Below, in pieces: positions 15,595 to 24,600 of a stretch of 64,000 nucleotides of DNA. Within the stretch, counting starts at the first letter, position 1. The number at the start of each line of letters is the position of its first letter. Source of the stretch: Paenibacillus sp. FSL R5-0623 (GTDB taxonomy: Bacteria; Bacillota; Bacilli; Paenibacillales; Paenibacillaceae); assembly GCF_037974265.1 (NCBI RefSeq), contig NZ_CP150233.1, forward strand, positions 3,224,001 to 3,288,000, read 5' to 3'. Under the pieces are notes generated by a model, which worked only from the letters and a program-made list of their open reading frames with translations, did no database searches and was not told where the DNA came from. Made by a program: the position numbers and the translations under genes.

Positions 15595-18128
15595 ACCAAC
15601 ACAAGGACCAGACAGACACTACAGGTATACGGCCGGACAGGAACAAGTTGTTGATGAAATATCCCTCTTCTTGGTGGCAAGGGATGTGGCGAGAAGCGCT
15701 ACCTTCCGGAAATGGAAAACTTGGTGCTTCAGTGCAAGGCGGAATTCAGGCGGAAACTGTGCTCTTGCAGCACAGTGAATTATGGCATTGGGGGCGCAAA
15801 GATGAACTGCCCGATGTCAGTCATACCTTATCAGAAACCCGTAAGTTAATGGATGAGGAACGATATTTGGAGGCAAGCTGGCATCTGACCCGTACACTGC
15901 AAGCAGAAGGTTACGCGTCCAGGCTTTCCTCCCGATATCCACTGGCTACCATGACGGTGGGCATGACGTGTAATAACGCTTTTCGCAAATATCGGCGGGA
16001 ACTGGATATGGACACAGGGGAAGTTCAGGTGCGCTGGCAGGACGGAAGTCACAACTATACAAGAAGTCTTTTCGTCTCGCGTGCAGACGATTGTATTGTC
16101 TATGAGATCGAGACTCATAGAGTGAAAGATGGAGCAAGTGCGCAGGGAACAGGTGCGGCTGAACATTCATTGCTGTCGGGGACGATAGGCCTGCAATTCC
16201 CGCAGGGCGACCGGGTGAGAGAAGACGATGAGTTCAACGTACTAAAGTCGTCCATAACGATAAGAATCGATCGGGATCATAGTGGAGACTACCTGTGCTA
16301 TGGCGGACAAAATGACGATGGACAGGACTACGGAGCGGTGCTGAGACTGATCCAATTGAACGAAATACCTGGTGCGAGTCATGATCAACAAAAGGAGAGC
16401 GAAACTAACGAAGACATGCTTAGTAGGAAACTTCATTTCCATACCTCTGGAAAAGTGCTTGTGCTTGTTAAAATGTTTGCTACGGGCAGACTAGCGCAGG
16501 AATGGACACGGTTGAAGCAGGAACTTGCATCGCTTGAGAGCGACTACAATACGTTGCTGGATCGGCATATCTCACTGCATCAACCGTTGTTTCGGTCCGC
16601 TGATCTTGATCTGGATGATGAAACGGATGACGGGCGCTATAATGAAGACTTGCTTCTGGAAGCCTATGAAGGTGAAGCACCTACAGGGTTCGTGCGCAAA
16701 ATGTGGGCCTATGGTCGATATCTATTTATCAGTGGAACCTCTGAACATTGCGGATTGCCATTTGGATTATACGGCTTGTGGGGTGGAGATTATCGCTTGA
16801 TCTGGGGCCACAATATGGCGAATGAGAATGTGCAAATGATGTATTGGCACACTGACGTAGGCGGTTTATCCAATCTGAATCGTTCGTTGTTCCGCTATTA
16901 CAACGGATTAATGAATGACTTTCGGGACAATGCCCACAAGTTATATGGCTGCCGAGGGATTTACATTCCCGCTGGAACAACACCGGGTATTGGCGTGCCT
17001 AACCAGATTGTTCCGGTAATCATGAATTGGACGGGAGCAGCAGGATGGATCGCCAGACATTATTATGCACATTATCAGTTCACTGGGGATAAGCAGTTTC
17101 TGCTGGAGGAAGCCTTGCCCTTCATGAAGGAGGCCCTTCAGTTCTATGAAGATTTTCTGGTGCTGGGTGAAGACGGCAAATATAAGATATACCCTTCTGT
17201 TTCGCCAGAGAATACACCTAAGAATTTTATGCCTAAGCATGGACAGCCACTGGCCCACCCTATGCCTACAGCCATTAACGCCACCATGGACATTGCTATT
17301 ATTAAAGAACTGTTACAGCATGTCATTGCAGCCAGTCGACTAACTGGAGTGCATACGACTAAGATTCCGTGCTGGGAAGCCATGCTGGAGCATATGCCAG
17401 ATTATCTAATTAATATGGAGGGAGCTGTGAAAGAATGGCTGCATCCTGCGTTTGAAGATCGACGTGATCATCGTCATCTTTCACACCTGTATCCTGTATT
17501 TCCAGGACAGGAGGTCACCCATGAGGAACAACCAGAACTGTTTCAGGCGTTCGAGACAGCAGTTGATCAGCGAAGGCTTGGTGCTCAGAGTGGCTGGTCT
17601 CTTGCACATATGTCGTCCATATATGCTCGACTTGGCAATGGTGAGCGGGCGCTGGAAAGTCTCGATATTCTTGCGCGCTCCTGTGTACTGAGTAATGGGT
17701 ATACCTTGCATAACGACTGGCGCAATATGGGAATATGTATGTCCATGCCCGCAGCTCCGATTCAGCTGGATGCCAATATGGGCTGGGTTAATGCAGTACA
17801 GGAAATGCTGCTCTATGTGTCAGAACAATGGATCAAGCTGCTGCCGGCTTTGCCAGAACGCTGGGTACGAGGTTCCATACACGGCTGGCGTATTCATGGA
17901 GGTAGTCTGTCCTGTACATGGAATCGGAGCACGGGCTTCTTCCGGGCAGAACTTGTCGCGGACCGGCGGATCAATACGAAGCTTCATATTCCTGAATGGG
18001 TGAAAGGATGCGAGATGCTCAGCAGAACTGCCTGCCTATGTGAACTGGATGAGAATGGCATCTATGAGCTTGAAATAGAAGCTGGAGGGGAACTAGTGTT
18101 GGAGCAGACAGCAGTATTTGATGCATAA
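15591..18128 (+). CDS. GH95-family alpha-L-fucosidase/galactosidase-type enzyme
   Basis: An 845-residue cytoplasmic (no signal peptide) GH95 protein. The N-terminal beta-sandwich begins ALPSGNGKLGASVQGG, the family hallmark. The (alpha/alpha)6 barrel has residues matching the catalytic set of bifidobacterial AfcA (N421, N423, E566, D766): Asn411 and Asn413 in NENVQMMYW, Glu540 in PSVSPEN and Asp727 in QLDANMGW. The C-terminal block LLPALPERWVRGSIHGWRIHGG is also typical. GH95 members invert alpha-1,2-L-fucosides or alpha-L-galactosides, both found in plant cell-wall side chains; which is cut here is unknown. The GTG start overlaps the preceding stop (GTGA); ATG 15654 is a later alternative. 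Confidence 0.88.
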   Translation: MNQHKDQTDTTGIRPDRNKLLMKYPSSWWQGMWREALPSGNGKLGASVQGGIQAETVLLQHSELWHWGRKDELPDVSHTLSETRKLMDEERYLEASWHLTRTLQAEGYASRLSSRYPLATMTVGMTCNNAFRKYRRELDMDTGEVQVRWQDGSHNYTRSLFVSRADDCIVYEIETHRVKDGASAQGTGAAEHSLLSGTIGLQFPQGDRVREDDEFNVLKSSITIRIDRDHSGDYLCYGGQNDDGQDYGAVLRLIQLNEIPGASHDQQKESETNEDMLSRKLHFHTSGKVLVLVKMFATGRLAQEWTRLKQELASLESDYNTLLDRHISLHQPLFRSADLDLDDETDDGRYNEDLLLEAYEGEAPTGFVRKMWAYGRYLFISGTSEHCGLPFGLYGLWGGDYRLIWGHNMANENVQMMYWHTDVGGLSNLNRSLFRYYNGLMNDFRDNAHKLYGCRGIYIPAGTTPGIGVPNQIVPVIMNWTGAAGWIARHYYAHYQFTGDKQFLLEEALPFMKEALQFYEDFLVLGEDGKYKIYPSVSPENTPKNFMPKHGQPLAHPMPTAINATMDIAIIKELLQHVIAASRLTGVHTTKIPCWEAMLEHMPDYLINMEGAVKEWLHPAFEDRRDHRHLSHLYPVFPGQEVTHEEQPELFQAFETAVDQRRLGAQSGWSLAHMSSIYARLGNGERALESLDILARSCVLSNGYTLHNDWRNMGICMSMPAAPIQLDANMGWVNAVQEMLLYVSEQWIKLLPALPERWVRGSIHGWRIHGGSLSCTWNRSTGFFRAELVADRRINTKLHIPEWVKGCEMLSRTACLCELDENGIYELEIEAGGELVLEQTAVFDA

Positions 18129-18176
18129 GACGTATACAGAATTACCATTTAGGTGAGAAATGCATTAACACAGCAA

Positions 18177-18230
18177 AAAAACAGCGGCATTCGAAGACTT
18201 TAGGTACGAGTCTAAGATTGCTGCTGTTTT
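18177..18230. terminator. bidirectional terminator
   Basis: Long imperfect hairpin, A-rich on the left (AAAACAGCGGC) and ending GCTGCTGTTTT. It lies between the convergent GH95 and DUF817 genes and can serve both. Confidence 0.8.
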
Positions 18231-18249
18231 ACGGTTAGAGAATGAATAA

Positions 18250-19035
18250 TTAACTGGACTTTGAATCACCTGCGTTTCGATTGGCCTTCACATATTTAAG
18301 CTGCGCAACGATGATGACACTGATGATGACGAGCAGGAACCACGAACTAATTTTGCTAAAGCTAACCAGTTGCCAGGCATCATGCTGATCAGGATATTTC
18401 CAGGCATTGAAGAATGTAGCGATGTTCTCTGCAGTCCAAATGAAGAAACCAACAATGATAAAAGCAAGCGATAAGGGCATTCGATAGGTCGTTGCTCGTA
18501 CCCGGTAAATAATCCAGGTTTTCCAGAAGACAATGAATACAAGCGCCGTCAGCCACCAGCGAAAATCGGGCATAAAATGATGAGTGAAAAAGTTAATATA
18601 GATGGCTGCTCCCAGCAACATGGAAGGTGCAAAACCAGGCCATCCGGTCATGTCCATTCGAAGTCTTCGCCACACCTGACACATAAAACTGGCTACACTT
18701 GCATACATGAATCCACTATAAAGAGGGACACCCAGGATTTTGGTGTAAGCTGGCTCAGGGTAAGACCAAGATCCCATCCATACTTTATAAATTTCCAGCA
18801 CCAGTCCAATAATGTGAAATACACAGATGACCTTGATTTCATCCCGGGTTTCCAAGCCGCTTCGATACATCAGGTACTGCACAGCAAGTAATACGAGCAG
18901 AATGGCATCATATCGATGAAGGAAAGGAATCGGAATTACGCTTGAGAGAGCCAATGTTCCAAAGATCGCTACAGGAAATATGCAGCTCATCGCCTGATGA
19001 TAGCCGAAATGAAGTAGCTGTATTAGAGATTTCAA
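18250..19035 (-). CDS. DUF817-family integral membrane protein
   Basis: A 261-residue polytopic protein with seven to eight hydrophobic helices. Conserved stretches typical of DUF817 are the DEIKVICVFHIIGLVLEIYKVWMGSW block, GVPLYSGFMYASVASF and the INFFTHHFMPDFRWW segment with several His and aromatic residues. No biochemical function is established for the family. The start is a TTG preceded by AAAGGAGT. It is a single-gene unit, transcribed towards the end of the glycan operon, with no sign of a functional link to either side. Confidence 0.85.
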   Translation of the reverse strand: MKSLIQLLHFGYHQAMSCIFPVAIFGTLALSSVIPIPFLHRYDAILLVLLAVQYLMYRSGLETRDEIKVICVFHIIGLVLEIYKVWMGSWSYPEPAYTKILGVPLYSGFMYASVASFMCQVWRRLRMDMTGWPGFAPSMLLGAAIYINFFTHHFMPDFRWWLTALVFIVFWKTWIIYRVRATTYRMPLSLAFIIVGFFIWTAENIATFFNAWKYPDQHDAWQLVSFSKISSWFLLVIISVIIVAQLKYVKANRNAGDSKSS

Positions 19036-19301
19036 GTCGAGTTAAACTCCTTTCCAAACATGTTGGAGCAAGATTCATTTACAATTCAAGGTTCTTCATC
19101 ACGGTCGTTTTTGCCTACACTTCATAATATAGATATGATCCATGAATAAAAAGAGAAAAAAACGCGCAAATCTGTTCTTGTTATTAAACTTGAATCATCA
19201 TGAGAACGCTCTATGAGAGGCGACAGGGTCACTCCATGTATATTCTCTTCTGGTTATGTTAAAATGAAATTCGTACAATTACATTAGACAAGGAGGCCGC
19301 T

Positions 19302-19646
19302 ATGCAACCGATTAAACCTCAAGATATTCAGCTCCGGATCAATAATCTTGCTGATCAGGACTTATACGTACATCTAGAACTCACGTCAGGTGCTTACGCA
19401 CAACACATGGACAGTACAAAACATCCAGCATCGGCATTCATTACCAATGCGGCCATACGATATACGCAGGGTTCTATTTCAGGTACAGGCCCATACCGTG
19501 TTGGTCTGAAAACAACGCAGGGATGGCTTTACGCCGAAGGACTTACACATATTGATGAGCAGGAACAAGAAAGACTGATTCTCGCCGGTCACGACAGCCA
19601 AGGTAAACTAGTTGTGGCGTTACAATTAAGCCGAGAGATGTTCTGA
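19302..19646 (+). CDS. yojF: YojF-like DUF1806 protein
   Basis: A 114-residue protein matching the size and pattern of B. subtilis YojF (IKPQDIQLRINNLADQDLYVHLELTSGAYA near the start and QLSREMF at the end). It is followed 24 bases later by the bacillithiol deacetylase gene, the same order as yojF-yojG in Bacillus. That conserved pairing suggests a helper role for the deacetylase; the molecular function is not established. An AAGGAGG ribosome binding site stands before the ATG. Confidence 0.88.
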   Translation: MQPIKPQDIQLRINNLADQDLYVHLELTSGAYAQHMDSTKHPASAFITNAAIRYTQGSISGTGPYRVGLKTTQGWLYAEGLTHIDEQEQERLILAGHDSQGKLVVALQLSREMF

Positions 19647-19669
19647 TGAAAGCGGAGGATTGAATAACC

Positions 19670-20344
19670 ATGAATACTACACACAACGAGCATGAGCGCA
19701 TCTTGGTGGTATATCCACATCCAGATGATGAAGCTTTCTCTGTATCGGGAACGTTAGCCAAATACATAGATGCCGGTGCCCATGTAACCTATGCTTGTCT
19801 AACACTTGGCGAGATGGGGCGCAATATGGGGATTCCTCCATTTGCCAACCGAGTGACGTTGCCTGCCATCCGTAAAAAGGAACTCATCGAAGCTTCTGAA
19901 GCGATTGGTATTCAGGACCTGAGAATGCTGGGTTTCCACGATAAAATGCTGGAGTTCGAAGACCCAAAGTTATTGGAAGATACCATTATGTCGCTACTTA
20001 ATGAGTTGAACCCCACGCTGGTCATTACGTTCTATCCAGGGTACAGTGTTCATCCCGATCATGATGCAACGGGAGCCGCTGTTATACGTACAATCGCTAA
20101 ACTTCCTGTGGATGAACGTCCGATGGTTCACTGCGTTGCGTTCGCTAATAATCAGGAACAGTACATTGGCAAACCGGATGTATTCGTTGACGTATCCGAA
20201 TTTTTGGATCGGAAAATGGCGTCGATTCGTGCCCACCGTTCACAATTCCAAGCAGCAGAGCTTGTAGGAAATCGTGAGCTGAATAATGAAGAAATCAAGA
20301 AACGTTTTGGCAGAGAAACATTTTGGACCTATCCATTTGAATAA
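19670..20344 (+). CDS. bshB2: bacillithiol biosynthesis deacetylase BshB2
   Basis: A 224-residue zinc amidohydrolase of the PIG-L/LmbE fold. It removes the acetyl group from GlcNAc-malate to give GlcN-malate, the substrate for cysteine addition in bacillithiol synthesis, and may also act on bacillithiol conjugates. The metal/catalytic motif HPDDEAFS begins at residue 17, and the second His motif HPDHDATG lies at about 127. The gene follows yojF, as in Bacillus. A perfect hairpin downstream ends the two-gene unit. Confidence 0.93.
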   Translation: MNTTHNEHERILVVYPHPDDEAFSVSGTLAKYIDAGAHVTYACLTLGEMGRNMGIPPFANRVTLPAIRKKELIEASEAIGIQDLRMLGFHDKMLEFEDPKLLEDTIMSLLNELNPTLVITFYPGYSVHPDHDATGAAVIRTIAKLPVDERPMVHCVAFANNQEQYIGKPDVFVDVSEFLDRKMASIRAHRSQFQAAELVGNRELNNEEIKKRFGRETFWTYPFE

Positions 20345-20371
20345 ATGATTCACCGGAAGTCGCACACGTTC

Positions 20372-20412
20372 AAACGGGACGAAGCAGAGGTTTATCCTGC
20401 TTCGTCCCGTTT
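20372..20412 (+). terminator. strong hairpin terminator after bshB2
   Basis: Sixteen-base perfect stem (AAACGGGACGAAGCAG and its complement) with a nine-base loop, ending in CCCGTTT. The T-tract is short, but the left-hand A's also allow action on the opposite strand. Confidence 0.8.
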
Positions 20413-20465
20413 ACGTTAATCCATCATTGCGGCCCTTTGCGGGAGTAGATCAAACTATATCCGGA

Positions 20466-21263
20466 TTAAATAGGCAAATCTTTTCTATCAAAAATAATAA
20501 TTCCTGCAGCATACAGAAGTGCTGCAAGTCCTGCGAACACAGCCATTCCCACATACGTGTAGCTGTCACCTGCGAACAATCGCACTGGATCGAACAAGGA
20601 ATATAATGACATATTGCTAATCCAGCTCAATGTTTCTCCTGAATCGCCCAGCATTTGCAGTAGTACAAACGCTACAGGAACACCGGCCCCGAATCCAAGG
20701 CTATACTTGCTTTCATTTGCCAAACAAGATGCAAAAAAACAGATGCCATTAATGGCGTAATACATCAGAAGGGCGTAAAGATTAAGCCAAATGAAATTGT
20801 TAATATCCATAAGCCCCGGAAACATGATAGATGATACAACAAGAGTTAGTACCGTAATCCAGCAAAAGATCGCTGTTATTGAAACCAGACTGTAAACCGC
20901 TTGGGTAACAGCAATGCGTTTTCTTGAGTTGGACGTTGAAAGCAGATAGGACATACTTCCTTTATCAACATGAGCGGCCATTATTCGGTGGTTCGTAATG
21001 ATGGAAACAATCATGGGGAACAAATAGAGAAGAAGACTGTAAAGTGTTCCGGAAAGAAAGGTGAGCAAAGTGGTTCCAACGTTCATTCCCATAGCATTGA
21101 TGAGCTCTGGAGGAAGCATGTTCAACATTTCTTTTAGTGCATCGACGCTATCCGGATCGAACATACCTATCAGCATAATGGAGTAAAAAGAATAAATGGT
21201 TACAATAAGAAACCAAATGAACCGATTGGCCCGCATGTTTGCTTTAAATAATGCCCAAGACAT
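20466..21263 (-). CDS. ABC-2 type transporter permease
   Basis: Membrane subunit (265 residues, about six helices) of an exporter whose ATPase is encoded directly upstream. Characteristic hydrophobic segments include FIWFLIVTIYSFYSIMLIGMF near the start and a final GMAVFAGLAALLYAAGIIIF helix. The ATG at 21263 lies one base after the ATPase stop codon and is preceded by GAAGGAG; a longer in-frame extension overlapping the ATPase gene is not supported. With the ATPase and the divergent TetR it forms a regulated exporter of unknown substrate. Confidence 0.88.
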   Translation of the reverse strand: MSWALFKANMRANRFIWFLIVTIYSFYSIMLIGMFDPDSVDALKEMLNMLPPELINAMGMNVGTTLLTFLSGTLYSLLLYLFPMIVSIITNHRIMAAHVDKGSMSYLLSTSNSRKRIAVTQAVYSLVSITAIFCWITVLTLVVSSIMFPGLMDINNFIWLNLYALLMYYAINGICFFASCLANESKYSLGFGAGVPVAFVLLQMLGDSGETLSWISNMSLYSLFDPVRLFAGDSYTYVGMAVFAGLAALLYAAGIIIFDRKDLPI

Positions 21264-21264
21264 A

Positions 21265-22146
21265 TTAAATTTGCTCCTTCCCATAAAAGTCCATGAAAAT
21301 TTGCTCAAGCGTTTGGGGAGGGCACTCCATATCAATAACCTTACATTGGGAGAGTACCCTGAGCACTTGGTCATATCCATCCGTAATCTTAATCTCCACA
21401 CGTAAGGGACCCAATTCAGTATAAAGGAGGGCGTTATTTTGAAGGACCTTCATATCCTCCGCATGCGCCAGAGCGACTACAACGCTCTTCGGCAGTGTCG
21501 TTTTTAGCGAGTTTATGTTCTCCACGGTTACGATTGACCCTTCTCGTATGATGCCCACACGTTCACAAGTGTGATCGACTTCATCAAAGAGATGGGAAGA
21601 CATGAGTATCGTTTTGCCCCGGTTTTTTTCCTCAATAATCAATTCGACAAATCTTCTCTGCATCAGCGGATCCAACCCGCTTGTAGGTTCATCAAGGATA
21701 AGTACCGCAGGGTCGTGCATAAAAGCGGCGATCAACCCTACTTTTTGTTTCATCCCCTTGGACATTTTGCGGATCTTCTGACCCGAATCCAACTCGAATC
21801 GGTTGATTAATTGATCGCGGAGCGATTTGTCCTTACGTCCTCTTAAATCATCAATAAATTCCAGAAAATGCATGCCTGTCATGTTATCGTAAAATGCGAT
21901 CTCACCAGGCACATAACCCAAATTCTTCTGTATTTGTGCTGCTTCCTTTCTGCAGTCTAAGCCGTTGATACTAGACATCCCGCTGGAGGGATTCACAAAT
22001 CCCATCAGATGACGTAGAGTAGTTGTTTTTCCGGCTCCATTGGGCCCAAGAAACCCAAAGACCTCTCCTTCTTCAACGTCAAAACTCACATCCCTAATTC
22101 CCTTACCGTTTGAATAGATCTTGGTTAAAGAGTGGACCTTGATCAT
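21265..22146 (-). CDS. ABC transporter ATP-binding protein
   Basis: ATPase partner of the ABC-2 permease, 293 residues. Walker A is GPNGAGKTT, the signature motif is a variant (MSKGMKQK), and Walker B is VLILDEPTSGLDP, with a DrrA/CcmA-like C-terminal extension after residue 220. The ATG at 22146 fits the domain start (MIKVHSLTKIYSNG) and follows a GGAGG; an upstream ATG at 22179 would run into the operator-like repeat. Expression is probably controlled by the divergently encoded TetR protein. Confidence 0.92.
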   Translation of the reverse strand: MIKVHSLTKIYSNGKGIRDVSFDVEEGEVFGFLGPNGAGKTTTLRHLMGFVNPSSGMSSINGLDCRKEAAQIQKNLGYVPGEIAFYDNMTGMHFLEFIDDLRGRKDKSLRDQLINRFELDSGQKIRKMSKGMKQKVGLIAAFMHDPAVLILDEPTSGLDPLMQRRFVELIIEEKNRGKTILMSSHLFDEVDHTCERVGIIREGSIVTVENINSLKTTLPKSVVVALAHAEDMKVLQNNALLYTELGPLRVEIKITDGYDQVLRVLSQCKVIDMECPPQTLEQIFMDFYGKEQI

Positions 22147-22195
22147 TGACCTCAACCTCCACGGATAATTATGTAACAATACTCTTTCCAGTTAC

Positions 22196-22224
22196 ATAAT
22201 ATTACTAGCTTGAATAGATGTCAA
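22196..22224 (-). promoter_or_regulatory. sigma-A type promoter of the ABC exporter
   Basis: On the minus strand a consensus -35 TTGACA (22224-22219), a 17-base spacer and -10 TATTAT (22201-22196). The -10 overlaps one GTTACATAA copy, so bound repressor would block polymerase. Confidence 0.7.
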
Positions 22225-22238
22225 TAAGAATATAACAT
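22210..22238 (+). promoter_or_regulatory. candidate promoter of the TetR gene
   Basis: TTGAAT (22210-22215), 17-base spacer, TAACAT (22233-22238). It overlaps the exporter promoter back to back, and the third GTTACATAA copy lies about 12 bases beyond. Confidence 0.5.
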
Positions 22239-22285
22239 AGAGATATCTTGTTACATAATTCGCGGAGGATAGGACGGTAGATTCC

Positions 22286-22882
22286 ATGAATGGCTTCGAA
22301 AAACGCAGAGAACAGAAAAAAAAACAAATCCTGCAATCACTAATCGATATGATCATGACTCGAAATTTTAAAGAAATCGGTGTAAGGGAGATCGCGCAAC
22401 ATGCTGGTGTTTCTCCTGCATCCATATATAACTTTTTTGGAAGCAAAGAAGAATTGGCCAAGGAGATTTTTTACCATCAAATTGAGGAATCGGGAAAGGA
22501 ATTCAGTCTTGTAATGAACTCCGATATTCCTTTTGAAGATAAGATGAGTAAAATGTATGAGGTATCCGTAAACAATCAAGAGACGTTGAATAGTGAGGGC
22601 ATTAAGAATTTTATGTTCGAAGATCCAGCATTCAAAGAGCATATTGAGGATTATGCCAGAAACGTTGTCATCCCTGAGCTTATGAAGCTGATCGAACAAG
22701 GCAAAGCCGAGGGGAAAATAAAAGGAGGCGTATCGGCAGAAGCCATCATGATTTTTATGAATGGGATCATGACCATGTTGAGCGAACCATCTTTTGCAGA
22801 AAAACTTAATGTAAATGTGCGAAAAGACTTGGGCAAGCTGTTTCTTTACGGAATTCTGGGTAAGAGGGAAGAAGGAAATTAA
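22286..22882 (+). CDS. TetR-family regulator of the ABC exporter
   Basis: A 198-residue regulator with an N-terminal helix-turn-helix (VREIAQHAGVSPASIYNFFGSKEEL, residues ~33-57) and an all-helical ligand domain. It is transcribed divergently from the ABC-2 exporter genes across a 139-base gap holding three copies of a nine-base operator-like word. The simple reading is a repressor of the exporter and of itself, relieved by the exported compound or a membrane-active drug. The inducer is not known. Confidence 0.9.
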   Translation: MNGFEKRREQKKKQILQSLIDMIMTRNFKEIGVREIAQHAGVSPASIYNFFGSKEELAKEIFYHQIEESGKEFSLVMNSDIPFEDKMSKMYEVSVNNQETLNSEGIKNFMFEDPAFKEHIEDYARNVVIPELMKLIEQGKAEGKIKGGVSAEAIMIFMNGIMTMLSEPSFAEKLNVNVRKDLGKLFLYGILGKREEGN

Positions 22883-23211
22883 TGATTAAAATACACTCTC
22901 AATCAGGAAGTCGCCAATATGGCGGCTTTTTTGATTTACATCACAATATCGACACAAAAATGTAGCGTCTATAGCCTAATTGAGCTATATGGAATAAATA
23001 TCATTTTAAGTACACTGTGATCAGGATTGTGATAACGCTCCATTTATTACGTTGCTTCAATGGATGAGGAACATGGAGAGTTGATTTTAAGTGGAATGGA
23101 GGGATGGTGTGTACAACCAACGTATACATGGGATTAACGCAAGACTCGTTGAATGTATTGCCACAGCAATAAGCAACTGTAACAAGAAGCCAGAATTGTG
23201 CGTGAAGATTC
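22883..23211. other. 329-base intergenic region before nosD
   Basis: It holds the TetR-gene terminator at its left end (22908-22932). Beyond that I see no gene. A 25-codon ORF from 23060 lacks a ribosome binding site and family signs. Two TGTGA words at 23018-23035 are direct, not inverted, so they do not make a standard Fnr/Crp site. A promoter for the nos-type operon must be here, but no clear sigma-A boxes stand out. Confidence 0.5.
22908..22932 (+). terminator. terminator after TetR gene
   Basis: AAGTCGCC / GGCGGCTT stem with AATAT loop and a T-run. Same family as the hairpins at 1867 and 2737. Confidence 0.8.
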
Positions 23212-24600
23212 ATGGGTAATCCTTGGACAGAACTAGATGAGTTCGACATTTGCAACAAAAGAAGGGTTACGGGTGTAATTTTTCTAATCGGAATGATGAT
23301 GCTCCTACTATCTCTTCCGCACGGTGCAATCATGGCCTCCTCCGGACATCGTGAGCTCATTCCCCTTCAGCCTATGATTGACCGTTCTACACCTGGAGAA
23401 GTCATTAAACTTGCATCAGGTCGTTATTCTGGACCCGTGACGATTGACAAAAACATCACCATTCAGGGTGATCCTACGGTCATAGTTGTTAATGCGGAAG
23501 CCACCTCTACGATAATGATTCGCTCGGATGGGGTGAAACTGAGCGGTTTTACAATTGAACATGATACGAATGAACAGACTGCAGCGATTCAGGTTGAAGG
23601 GGAAAACAATGAAATCACAGATCTGCATATTCAGACCCAGGGGTATGGGATGATCATCCGGAATTCGAGTCAGGCAACGATTCAGCGGAACAACATTACG
23701 TGGGCCGGGTCTGATTCTGCTTCCAGTGGCCAGAAGGGCAATGGCATTGATCTGTACAACTCCCATGATAGCTACATTGAAGCCAATGAGATTACCGGCA
23801 TGAGGGATGGAATCTATCTGGAGAACAGTCGCAAGTCTACTGTGCAAAATAACAGGCTGTTACATACAAGGTACGGCATCCACTGTATGTACATTGACGG
23901 CTCTTCTGTCATGGACAATACCGGAGAGGAGAACATGACAGGTGCCATGATTATGGGCGTCAAGAATACGGTCATATCGGGCAATTCTTTTCGCAAACAG
24001 AGTACCAATGTTCACTCCCAAGGGATTCTATTGTATGACGTACATCAATCCTCTGTTCACAACAATGTTGTGGAGGGTAATCGTGTTGGCATGAATATTG
24101 CAGAATCCTCAGGCAATGAGATACATGACAATGCGGTGCTTAGGAATTTTGTTGGCATACAACTTGTTCTGGCAGAAACTAATGAGTTTACACGTAACCA
24201 ATTGGTGTCTAATGTCATTGAAGCTTCGGCGCTGGATAGCTCGAATAATGTTCTGATGGAGAACTACTGGGACTCCTTTCAGGGGCTCGATCTAAATCGG
24301 GATGGGATCAGTGAAATATCCTATGCCATCAATCCTTTTTATGAGCAACTGGTCAGTCGAAATTCAGCGTATCAGCTCTTTTTCCAATCACCGGGTATGG
24401 TCTTTCTGAGTGAGTTGTTTACAGAAGGCAGAGAACAATGGACTACCGACAAATCGCCACGAATGAGCATGGATACGGAATCTGATCTGCACATGTCAGT
24501 AGAAAGTGCTACAGATTCCAATGTGGTGTGGTTGTTCGGGTTAATTCTGTTGGGTATGGCAACTTTTCTAATCATCTATATGGGGGTATTACGAAAATGA
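23212..24600 (+). CDS. nosD: NosD-like copper-site assembly protein
   Basis: A 462-residue exported protein of the NosD family: hydrophobic segment at ~24-43, then a right-handed parallel beta-helix built of short repeats (NDI/GNEI/NNRLL-type rungs), and a C-terminal membrane anchor (VWLFGLILLGMATFLIIYMGVL). In nitrous-oxide reducers NosD works with the NosFY ABC transporter to help assemble the copper centre of NosZ outside the membrane. Here it leads an operon of nosD-nosL-nosY-nosF-thioredoxin genes. The ATG at 23212 lacks a strong ribosome binding site, so the exact start is uncertain. No nosZ is next to it. Confidence 0.85.
   Translation: MGNPWTELDEFDICNKRRVTGVIFLIGMMMLLLSLPHGAIMASSGHRELIPLQPMIDRSTPGEVIKLASGRYSGPVTIDKNITIQGDPTVIVVNAEATSTIMIRSDGVKLSGFTIEHDTNEQTAAIQVEGENNEITDLHIQTQGYGMIIRNSSQATIQRNNITWAGSDSASSGQKGNGIDLYNSHDSYIEANEITGMRDGIYLENSRKSTVQNNRLLHTRYGIHCMYIDGSSVMDNTGEENMTGAMIMGVKNTVISGNSFRKQSTNVHSQGILLYDVHQSSVHNNVVEGNRVGMNIAESSGNEIHDNAVLRNFVGIQLVLAETNEFTRNQLVSNVIEASALDSSNNVLMENYWDSFQGLDLNRDGISEISYAINPFYEQLVSRNSAYQLFFQSPGMVFLSELFTEGREQWTTDKSPRMSMDTESDLHMSVESATDSNVVWLFGLILLGMATFLIIYMGVLRK

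Larger units (their letters stand above)
22169..22258. promoter_or_regulatory. three GTTACATAA repeats between exporter and TetR genes
   Basis: TTATGTAAC at 22169-22177 and its inverted copies GTTACATAA at 22191-22199 and 22250-22258. The first two form a perfect inverted repeat downstream of and across the exporter -10; the third lies just downstream of the predicted TetR promoter. This is the arrangement expected if the TetR protein represses both transcripts. Confidence 0.7.

Noticed and set aside
23060..23137. 25-codon ORF before nosD
   Set aside because: No ribosome binding site or similarity that I recognise; the rest of the gap is equally unremarkable.
24528..24596. Longer NosL start at 24528
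   Set aside because: It lies within nosD; the ATGA overlap at 24597 and the lipoprotein signal directly after it fit much better.
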